Shown here: positions 1-5,303 of the stretch, piece by piece
Position numbering within the stretch: position 1 is the stretch's first letter
Layout of the letters: every line of letters starts with the position of its first letter
DNA from: an uncultured Acidobacteriota bacterium
Lineage (GTDB): Bacteria > Acidobacteriota > Blastocatellia > Pyrinomonadales > Pyrinomonadaceae
NCBI GenBank assembly: GCA_902826505.1
Contig: CADEFG010000304.1
Coordinates: 1-6,438 of the forward strand
Length of the DNA: 6,438 nt
Reading direction: 5' to 3'
Notes under the pieces: model-generated
Databases searched by the model: none
Told to the model about the DNA's origin: nothing
What the model saw: only the letters and a program-made list of their open reading frames with translations
Translations under genes and position numbers: made by a program

Positions 1-87
1 GGTTGAAAGAACGCTGTGATATTGAAACCCGATTTCGTTCAGACGCTCATGATAATTGCTTCGCTCTTTAAAGTTTTTTCGAAGCAT
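1..87 (-). CDS. ygiC: YgiC-like glutathionylspermidine synthase family protein, N-terminal 29 codons only (runs off left edge)
   Basis: An uninterrupted frame starts with ATG at 87-85 and is still open at base 1. Its residues 9-26 read RSNYHERLNEIGFQYHSV. From memory, the E. coli YgiC N terminus reads RPDWREKAHEYGFNFHTM, with the same spacing of R, aromatic, basic residue, E, GF, aromatic, H and a small hydroxyl or hydrophobic residue. Family members are ATP-grasp C-N ligases related to the synthetase domain of glutathionylspermidine synthase. The substrate of stand-alone YgiC proteins is not established, and the catalytic ATP-grasp part lies outside this window. The start is 4 nt after the stop of the YgiB-like lipoprotein gene, so the two are almost certainly co-transcribed. 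This is the ygiB-ygiC order known from enterobacteria. The ribosome site is weak (TAAAAAG before the ATG), which suggests translational coupling. The identity rests on one short motif plus the neighbour. Confidence 0.72.
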   Translation of the reverse strand, partial: MLRKNFKERSNYHERLNEIGFQYHSVLST

Positions 88-91
88 CTTT

Positions 92-532
92 TTACGAACC
101 TCCGCCGCCCGTTTTTCCGCCGCCGCCGAAACCGCCGTAAGTTGTTGAGGATGAACGCGGGCTTGAAACGCTGCTGCTTCTTGAGGACGACGAGGAACGG
201 GAAGTGATGCTGTAAGGCTTCATCGAGGTGCTTTTGCCGGTCGGAGAGATCGTTCTGCCTTTGTAGATGACGGTTCGGTCGCTCGGGTAATAGGTCGGTC
301 CGTAAAAAGGTCTGCCGCCGACGATGACGCCGCCGTTGCGGCGGTATTCACGATCGTCTTCATCGTTCATTTCTTCGCACAGCTCTTGTTCGCCCCAATC
401 TTTCGTGCAATCTTCTTTGTTTTGGTAAACATCCCGCGTGGTTGACGACGAGCCGCTGCCGCCGCTCGCGCAAGCGAGAATCGTGCCTAAAATGGGCGCA
501 ATTACAAGTAAAATGTTTTTGCTTTTTTTCAT
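92..532 (-). CDS. YgiB-like (DUF1190-like) lipoprotein with Ser-rich and Gly-rich tail
   Basis: This is a 146-aa predicted lipoprotein. A short basic N terminus (MKKSKN) and a hydrophobic stretch (about 7-20) end in a lipobox ILAC with Cys21 as the lipidation site. After a Gly/Ser linker comes YQNKEDCTKDWGEQELCEE (36-54), an arrangement of Y, DC, a G and a second Cys. It resembles the YATREDCVAEFGEGQCQQ segment that I recall from E. coli YgiB. A short GG-rich turn region follows (67-82), then VIYKGRTISPTGK (88-100), a serine/arginine-rich stretch (108-131) and a GGFG motif (133-136) before a glycine tail. YgiB-type proteins also end with a GGFG region. Translation starts at the ATG at 532-530, with GGAGG 4 nt upstream. 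The gene precedes a YgiC-like gene by 4 nt, which strongly supports the family call. The function of YgiB proteins is unknown; an envelope location follows from the lipobox. It is shorter than E. coli YgiB, which is roughly 220 aa. Confidence 0.75.
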   Translation of the reverse strand: MKKSKNILLVIAPILGTILACASGGSGSSSTTRDVYQNKEDCTKDWGEQELCEEMNDEDDREYRRNGGVIVGGRPFYGPTYYPSDRTVIYKGRTISPTGKSTSMKPYSITSRSSSSSRSSSVSSPRSSSTTYGGFGGGGKTGGGGS

Positions 533-818
533 TGCTCCTCCGAAAATAACTGATTTGATGTCAATCAGAAAAACTACCGAATTAACAGGGATTTGGATGA
601 CGAAAATCTTTGAGAGTTTAAGAACAAAAACTATTTCTTTGAAATGCGAAAACCTGCCGAAATGTTGCCGCCCGGCGCAAACGGAACTTTACCGGCAGCG
701 CTCACTATCTAAAAAGCGGCGGCGCTCAAGGCGACCGGAGTCTGCCTGCCAATCGTTAGAAATAAAGATATTTACAACATATCTGTTCTGACTTTTACAA
801 CTTTTTAACCGGTCTGAT

Positions 819-1001
819 TTAAAGTCCGAACATTTTTTTGATGGTTTCGGCGAATTTTTCTTTCGTCATTTTCTTCTTTTGAACTGCTGCCAATATCTTA
901 CCAAGTTCGCCGTTAAAATCAACCTTCTCGCGCGTTCGGAGAGCTTCACGCGATCCTGGCGGGTGGGTTTGTAAATATTGGTTGATAAAAGCTCTGAAAT
1001 T
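819..1001 (-). pseudogene. 3' remnant of an unrecognised coding sequence (about 60 codons, no start)
   Basis: The minus frame ending at TAA 821-819 is open for about 60 codons back to a TGA at 1004-1002. It has no ATG, GTG or TTG near its upstream end. The encoded sequence looks like real protein: it includes FRAFINQYLQTHPPGSREAL, then EKVDFNGELGKILAAVQKKK and ends MTKEKFAETIKKMFGL. Charged and hydrophobic residues alternate as in helices, and codon use is unlike random AT-rich DNA. It sits downstream of the terminator of the 621-aa gene, so it is not simply a readthrough tail of that gene. The best reading is the C-terminal end of a gene whose 5' part has been lost. A short gene starting at the internal TTG or ATG is possible but would be only about 17-25 aa. 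I do not recognise the family. A superficial THPP match to M48 peptidase C termini is too short to use. Confidence 0.4.
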
Positions 1002-1031
1002 TCAGGCAAATTCTATAAATATTTAAAACAT

Positions 1032-1091
1032 AAAAATCCGGCGGCAGTTCGGGCAATTATAAAAAATTAATAAAACTGCCGCCGGATTTTT
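1032..1091 (-). terminator. Strong intrinsic terminator of the 621-aa protein gene
   Basis: Bases 1032-1049 and 1074-1091 form a perfect 18-bp inverted repeat (core ATCCGGCGGCAGTT) with a 24-nt AT-rich loop. It begins directly next to the stop codon of the upstream gene (1094-1092). Read on the minus strand, the second arm ends in GGATTTTT, which gives the U-run. The other arm begins with an A-run, so the structure could also end plus-strand transcription. Confidence 0.85.
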
Positions 1092-2957
1092 TTAATTTCC
1101 GCTCACGACATTCCTCGGGTTAGTTATCACTTCGCTGTAACCGTCTAAAAAATCGCTGAGAAACTTGTTATCGCCCGGATTATCGCCGTTTGGAAGCGTC
1201 GTTTTGATGCCTTCGTAAAGCCCGAGCAGCAAATCTTGCGGGTCTTTCGCGCGGTTGCCTTCGATAAACGCTTTTTTGGCTTCTTCGACCGCACCTTCTT
1301 TGAGCTTATCGACGACTTCGCTCTGCACATCGTCCGTGACCGTTCCGAGCAGTTTTTTCGCCTTGTCGGTCAGGTCTTTGGATAATTTGCCGCCGACGCC
1401 CGGAATATTGCCGATCGTCAGATCGAACAGAAAACCGAGCATTTCGCCCTTCGATTTGGCATCTTCCTTGATTTGATTATTATTGTCGCGTAAACCGATG
1501 GTCATTGTGCCTAGCAGCCCGCCGAGCAGCGAGGCGGCATCTGCGCGGCTGCGCCCGAATTGCGTGCGAAAGCGTTCTTCCGCGCCGGGTGAAATGTCGT
1601 TTAAGCCCTGACTCATGATTTTAAATTTACCGGTCAGAAAGTTCATCAGTTGTTTTTGCTGATAACCCGGCTGAACGGTAAACAAAGAAAACTCAAAGAA
1701 CTGTGACAGACCGTTTTGCGCGTCGGTTGTCAGTATGGCAGCGTTTTCACCAATATTCGGCGGGCTCAAAATCCGGTCAAAGTCGCGCATAAAGATCTGC
1801 GCCAAACCATCTTTCAGAAACTGATTTTCTTTAAATTTTTCGCGCACCGAATTATCGGTCAAACTCTGCGAAACCGTATTGAATAATTCCGTGCGGGTCG
1901 CTTGCAGATCCGCTTCGGTCACATTTGCCGTGATGTTCGTGTCGTGGTAACCGGAAAATGCGATGTTATAGACCAGCGCATCAACCCGACCATACGGCTC
2001 GTTTTGGAACGGTTGCTGATTGGTCATCGCGAGCTGTCCGGCAAGCGAGGGAAGAGTGCCGGTTCCGGTCATTGCCAACTTGATAAATTTGTCTAATTGA
2101 CCGTCGCCGCCGGTGCGAACCGCGTTTAACCGTTCAGCCTGGTTCTCTGCCGAGGTGTCGGCAAGTACATGGGTGGCGGCGGTTGCCAGTTGCTGTGCCT
2201 CATCCGTGCTGACCCTGCCGGTTAAAGCAAGCCGTGACGCGGCGTCAAAAAACATGTTCTGAACCTTTTCCTGCCCGCTATCCATTTTGCCGAAAACTTC
2301 CATCGCAATTTGCGGGTTGAGATCGCCCGGGGCTTTGATCATTTTTTCGACCAGCAAATCCATATCTGTCTGCGTAAACACCGGCGGCTGAGCCGAAGCA
2401 AGATTGGCGAGCGTATCGCGCAGCGCATCAACCTGTCCTTCGATCTGTTCGGGAGAATTATGATGATAAACGCCCGAAGTGACGGAATCGCTCAACAGTT
2501 CGGAGGTTTTTTCCGAACCGAGCGTGCGGAAAAATTCTTGCGTCCACGCGGGATCGTTTTTGTGCTCTGCCAAAGCCTTTAAGAAAAATTGCTGTTCTCC
2601 CGGATAAGCACTGCCGCCATGATGATGCTCGTAATGCAACAGATATTGCGCCGCTTCGGCGGGTGCGGCATCCGGCTCGATACTGGTTTGCGCGCCGGAA
2701 TCGTATTTTCCCGCCGCGCCTTCCGCGGTAAACGTTCCGGAATCGGCTGATTTTGTGGTCAAAAACGTTTTTCTCTCAAACGCGAACAATCTGGCTTTGG
2801 CAAAATTAGCCGAAAATTTGTTTTCCAGCAATTTGCCCGATGACATCTGCCCGTCAGTTTCCTGCCCGGAATTGATTTGAATTTTCTTTAATTTATTTGC
2901 GGTTTCGGTTTTTAACTTACGATTTCGAATTACTTCCCCAATTTTACTAATACTCAT
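1092..2957 (-). CDS. 621-aa cytosolic-type protein of unknown function, resembling the scaffold part of WXG100/polymorphic-toxin proteins
   Basis: A long single frame starts at the ATG at 2957-2955, with AAGGAG 4 nt upstream, and ends just before a strong terminator. There is no signal peptide, lipobox or clear membrane helix. Residues 1-65 are basic and Lys-rich; 66-100 are a low-complexity Ala/Gly/Ser/Thr linker. A His-rich patch YEHHHGG (109-115) leads into a helical region with FFLKALAEHKNDPAWTQEFF (124-143) and RTLGSEKTSELL (144-155). This 'paired helix, then L-G-x-E-x-T-x-x-L' style recalls DUF6571-like regions of actinobacterial secreted proteins. Residues 168-465 are mostly helical and unrecognised. 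Residues 468-555 (ADAASLLGGLLGTMTIGL, IGNIPGVGGKLSKDLTDKAK) resemble the 'IPGxGxL' helical end seen in the same actinobacterial proteins. No toxin domain, catalytic motif or adjacent immunity gene is visible. The gene stands alone, with about 720 nt of non-coding DNA upstream. The coding call is certain; the family resemblance is from memory and tentative. Confidence 0.9.
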   Translation of the reverse strand: MSISKIGEVIRNRKLKTETANKLKKIQINSGQETDGQMSSGKLLENKFSANFAKARLFAFERKTFLTTKSADSGTFTAEGAAGKYDSGAQTSIEPDAAPAEAAQYLLHYEHHHGGSAYPGEQQFFLKALAEHKNDPAWTQEFFRTLGSEKTSELLSDSVTSGVYHHNSPEQIEGQVDALRDTLANLASAQPPVFTQTDMDLLVEKMIKAPGDLNPQIAMEVFGKMDSGQEKVQNMFFDAASRLALTGRVSTDEAQQLATAATHVLADTSAENQAERLNAVRTGGDGQLDKFIKLAMTGTGTLPSLAGQLAMTNQQPFQNEPYGRVDALVYNIAFSGYHDTNITANVTEADLQATRTELFNTVSQSLTDNSVREKFKENQFLKDGLAQIFMRDFDRILSPPNIGENAAILTTDAQNGLSQFFEFSLFTVQPGYQQKQLMNFLTGKFKIMSQGLNDISPGAEERFRTQFGRSRADAASLLGGLLGTMTIGLRDNNNQIKEDAKSKGEMLGFLFDLTIGNIPGVGGKLSKDLTDKAKKLLGTVTDDVQSEVVDKLKEGAVEEAKKAFIEGNRAKDPQDLLLGLYEGIKTTLPNGDNPGDNKFLSDFLDGYSEVITNPRNVVSGN

Positions 2958-3345
2958 AAAACTCCTTATTAATAAATTTTTAATGCGGCGACGATCTTTG
3001 CCGGTGCCGTCATAAAATGTTGAATTTGCTTCAAAATCAGATTAAATCCCAAAGCAGTTCAGATGAAACTTTTTGTGATGAATTGCAAATATTACGAGAC
3101 GGATTTCTTAAAAAGCGTTGTGAATTGCAGGCAGCGAGAGCGATTTATTTATTTTCAGCCGAAGGTTTAACTTTATCTTTTTTTACAAATCTAATGTCGG
3201 CGAAGGCGAAAAGTTCATTTCGAATCGTTTTTTTTTCGACCGTAATTTCAATCGCTAAAAAAGCTACCGAGATTTTTCTCATCGAAAACATTGAAAATAA
3301 GTAAATTATAGTGGATGACAAAACTTGTTAGAAAACAAAGCCGCC

Positions 3346-3434
3346 AATCAGTAGAGCGAGCGGTAGCGAGTCGGTTTCAGCGATCTTTAATTCCGCCCGG
3401 GAGGAAAGACTCGCTACCGCTCGCTCTACTGATT
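3346..3434. repeat. Perfect 27-bp inverted repeat with 35-nt loop (REP-like palindromic element)
   Basis: Bases 3346-3372 are exactly complementary to 3408-3434. The loop, 3373-3407, contains CCCGGG. Each arm holds an internal direct repeat of AGCGAG separated by CGGT. There is no U-run beside either arm (TTTAATCG follows on the plus strand, GGCGGC on the minus), so it is not a typical intrinsic terminator. The size and intergenic position fit a REP/BIME-like or miniature mobile element, and GC-rich arms in AT-rich surroundings suggest insertion. No flanking target-site duplication is evident and no transposase is in the window. In RNA it would form a very stable hairpin. Confidence 0.8.
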
Positions 3435-3529
3435 TAATCGCCGATCTCATCTTTCCAATAAGTTTTGTCACCATCTCAAAATTAATACGCGGTCTTTGTC
3501 GGTGAGCTTTGCCTAAAAACGTCGGAATC

Positions 3530-3547
3530 GTCAATCGAAAGATTGAC
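3530..3547. other. Short perfect hairpin with GAAA tetraloop
   Basis: GTCAATCGAAAGATTGAC is a 7-bp stem closed by GAAA on the plus strand (TTTC on the minus strand). It lies about 130 nt downstream of the 164-aa protein gene. No U-run follows on either strand, so a terminator role is weak. It could be a minor RNA structure or a binding-site palindrome. Confidence 0.35.
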
Positions 3548-3678
3548 TATTTGAAAAAGCCGCCGGATGTTTTTTCTTCACGATTGGCGATTTCGCCGTT
3601 TGACGATTCACCGATCGTCGCTTGAGAATTTTGGTGGACAAAGCGGCAGTTTGCCTGGTCGAATCTAAAACTATGTTC

Positions 3679-4173
3679 TCAACTGCTTTTAGCAAATCTC
3701 CGCACGATCAGCGCGATCGGCAAGCCGACGCAAATTATGTGAATAAACAAACCGGTCAACAGTGACGAAACCGAAAAGGACAGTTTTGCCGCCGCCGATA
3801 AAGGAGAAACCACATAACCCATCACGAAATAAACCGCGATGCCGTAAAGAACGCCGCAAAGCAAAGTTTGCTGAACGAGAAACGGCAGCCGGCGGCTCGC
3901 CAGATAGTAAATGGTCGTGACCGTAAAAGCGATAAAAAAATGGATCAGCAATCCGAGCGCCACCGACTTCCAGCCGTAACCGGGCGATTCCTTGCCAAGC
4001 AGACCGCTCGCCACATACTGCCAGACCTGAGAAAAGGTGACGCCTCGGCGACCGGCGTTGATGGTCGCGGCTAAACAATCCATCACACCGACGGTTAATC
4101 CGCCGCTGACGATCGTTTTCAAAGCCGCCGAATCAAATAGCGAAAGCGGGGTTTCGGAAATATTTTCATTCAT
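3679..4173 (-). CDS. Four-helix integral membrane protein of unknown function (164 aa)
   Basis: The gene starts at the ATG at 4173-4171, preceded by AGGAG 7 nt upstream, and ends at TGA 3681-3679. Four membrane segments can be read: about 20-40 (IVSGGLTVGVMDCLAATI), 70-92 (VALGLLIHFFIAFTVTTIYY), 100-123 (LLCGVLYGIAVYFVMGYVV) and 131-157 (FSVSSLLTGLFIHIICVGLP). Between TM1 and TM2 is a conserved-looking segment, QVWQYVASGLLGKES (49-63). The pattern 'VASGLLGK…ALGLLIHFFIAF…YYLASRRLP…CGVLYGIAVYFVM…VVSPLSA' matches a widespread group of bacterial inner-membrane proteins annotated only as hypothetical; I do not have a reliable name for it. No catalytic motif stands out. The two helices carrying His (LLIHFF, FIHII) are notable only as possible polar residues in the membrane. 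It lies downstream of the LytS/LytTR pair, in the same direction but 242 nt away with its own ribosome site, so it may be either a separate unit or a target of that system. Confidence 0.85.
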   Translation of the reverse strand: MNENISETPLSLFDSAALKTIVSGGLTVGVMDCLAATINAGRRGVTFSQVWQYVASGLLGKESPGYGWKSVALGLLIHFFIAFTVTTIYYLASRRLPFLVQQTLLCGVLYGIAVYFVMGYVVSPLSAAAKLSFSVSSLLTGLFIHIICVGLPIALIVRRFAKSS

Positions 4174-4355
4174 TATTGTTCTCCTGTTTGATTAATTTCT
4201 AAAAAGCGCGAACGCCCGCCGCTCGCGGTCAAAACTCACAACTAAGATAATTTTTTCAGCCACTAAGAAATGTAAATCTCCGGAATTGATCCATCATAAT
4301 TCCAAGCCGCCGGGCAAAGAACTTATTTGTGACGAATGATCGTTTTAATGTGATA

Positions 4356-4399
4356 ATTTTCCGCCAAGCCGTGATGAGCCGAAGCAGTCAGCGGAAAAT
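4356..4399 (-). terminator. Possible terminator after the LytTR regulator gene
   Basis: ATTTTCCGC at 4356-4364 and GCGGAAAAT at 4391-4399 form a 9-bp inverted repeat with a 26-nt loop, starting about 16 nt after the regulator's stop codon. On the minus strand the second arm is followed by TATCAC and not a true U-run, so termination would be weak. Its position directly behind the last gene of the kinase-regulator pair is the main support. Confidence 0.4.
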
Positions 4400-4415
4400 A
4401 GCTCAGGAAAGTTTT

Positions 4416-5189
4416 TTACAGCAATCGCTTTTTAAGAAATTCGTCGAACCGGTTTCGGTAGCCACGGCTCAAAGTAAAGAGCTTGCCGCCCTCCATGACG
4501 ACGCGGTATTCGCCGCGCCGCCAAACCTGCAACTCTTTGATATGATTGACATTGATAATTGCCGAACGATGAATCCTGACAAAGTTTCGCGGATTGAGCC
4601 GGGTTTCGATGCCGTCCATCGTTTCGCGCATCAATTCGGAATTTTCGGCAAATTTCAGCAACACATAATTGCCCTGCGCTTCGATCCATTGAATATCTTT
4701 CGTTTTGAACAGCCTGATCCGTTCGTCCTTTTTGATGGTCAGCCATTCCAAATATTCGGTTTGCGAATTCATTTGTTCCAGCAGATCTAAAAGACGCTCG
4801 TTCGGATTGTTCCCGACATTATTTTTGATTTGGTTTTTGGCGCGTTTCAAGGTTTCGGCAAAACGTCGGCGGTCAAACGGTTTGAGCAGATAATCGAGCG
4901 CGTGAAATTCAAAAGCGCGCAGCGCATGTTCGTCAAAAGCCGTCACGAAAATGATCGCCGGAATCCGCGCAAGCGCCGCTGCGCCGAGCTTTTCGAGCAT
5001 CTGAAAGCCGTCCATATCGGGCATTTGAATATCGAGAAAAACGATCTCGGGCTGAAGCGTTTCGATCTTTTCGACCGCCTCGCCGCCGTTTGCCGCTTCG
5101 GCGATAAATTCAATCTCTTTCTCCTTTTTGAGCATTTCGCGGATTCGGTCACGCGCCAGCGGCTCGTCATCGATAATCAAAATTTTCAT
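4416..5189 (-). CDS. LytTR-family response regulator (REC-LytTR)
   Basis: This is a 257-aa DNA-binding response regulator. The REC domain (1-120) has the acidic pair D7-D8 in IIDDEP, phospho-acceptor D53 in FLDIQMPDMDG, T83 in FVTAFD, and K103 in LLKPF. A linker (about 120-148, NNVGNNPNERLLDLLEQM) leads to a LytTR domain (about 150-252). That domain has DIQWIEAQGNYV (165-176), FVRIHRSAIINVNHI (203-217) and LSRGYRNRF (240-248). LytTR domains bind DNA through beta strands and usually control exported or envelope functions. The frame is open 22 codons further to an ATG at 5255-5253, but that extension carries no REC element. I start at MKILIIDDEP because REC domains begin there; neither ATG has a good Shine-Dalgarno site. 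The gene follows the histidine kinase gene in the same direction and is surely its partner. All phosphorylation residues are intact. Confidence 0.93.
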   Translation of the reverse strand: MKILIIDDEPLARDRIREMLKKEKEIEFIAEAANGGEAVEKIETLQPEIVFLDIQMPDMDGFQMLEKLGAAALARIPAIIFVTAFDEHALRAFEFHALDYLLKPFDRRRFAETLKRAKNQIKNNVGNNPNERLLDLLEQMNSQTEYLEWLTIKKDERIRLFKTKDIQWIEAQGNYVLLKFAENSELMRETMDGIETRLNPRNFVRIHRSAIINVNHIKELQVWRRGEYRVVMEGGKLFTLSRGYRNRFDEFLKKRLL

Positions 5190-5303
5190 ATTTGTCAGGT
5201 CAAATTTTGCATTCTTTAAGTCATTACATTCGCCAAGATCAAAGTTAAAAATCAATCGTTTGACAATTAGCCGGTCGGCTCGTCGAATTTCGACATCGAC
5301 GTT

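Larger units (their letters stand above)
533..1091. other. 559-nt intergenic stretch: gene remnant plus terminator, otherwise AT-rich
   Basis: This stretch separates the YgiB-like gene from the 621-aa gene. It holds the terminator hairpin at 1032-1091, a minus-strand coding remnant at 819-1001, and a GC-rich patch at about 660-750 inside AT-rich DNA. I could not assign that patch to a gene. The leader of the lipoprotein gene probably begins between 540 and 820, but I see no clear -35/-10 pair. A TTGACA at about 564-559 (minus strand) has no -10 at a suitable distance before the start codon. The plus-strand open frame crossing 438-791 overlaps the lipoprotein gene antisense and has no protein-like features. 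Confidence 0.6.
2958..3678. other. 721-nt intergenic stretch: AT-rich leader, long palindrome, small hairpin
   Basis: This region lies between the 164-aa membrane protein gene and the 621-aa gene, both on the minus strand. From right to left it holds a GAAA-tetraloop hairpin (3530-3547), a perfect 27-bp inverted repeat (3346-3434) and an AT-rich stretch (about 3010-3320). That stretch presumably carries the promoter of the 621-aa gene. It contains a TATAAT on the minus strand (3310-3305), a 48-codon minus frame (3291-3145) and an overlapping 95-codon plus frame (3017-3304). Neither frame has a Shine-Dalgarno site, and I do not call either a gene. Another minus frame (3534-3328) needs a TTG start and runs through the palindrome, which makes it implausible. 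Confidence 0.6.

Noticed and set aside
559..564. TTGACA on the minus strand upstream of the lipoprotein gene, considered as a -35 box
   Set aside because: The sequence 16-18 nt downstream is the Shine-Dalgarno region and not a -10 box, so a promoter here would not leave room for the start codon.
819..1001. Assignment of the coding remnant to M48 metallopeptidases from its THPP motif
   Set aside because: Only four residues match, and the rest of the remnant has no M48 C-terminal features.
3017..3304. 95-codon plus-strand open frame in the AT-rich intergenic region
   Set aside because: It has no Shine-Dalgarno site, no recognisable domain and low-GC random-looking composition, and it competes with an overlapping minus frame.
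3328..3534. 68-codon minus frame running through the palindrome
   Set aside because: It needs a TTG start without a ribosome site, and its C-terminal third is simply the translated inverted repeat.
708..4208. Shared 11-mer TCTAAAAAGCG at 708-718 and 4198-4208, each next to a GC-rich patch, considered as ends of a dispersed repeat
   Set aside because: A few 11-base matches are expected by chance within a window this long, and the flanking GC-rich sequences do not align well enough to call a repeat.
4329..4790. 153-codon plus-strand open frame
   Set aside because: Most of it is antisense to the LytTR domain, whose motifs are unmistakable on the minus strand; it is a shadow frame.
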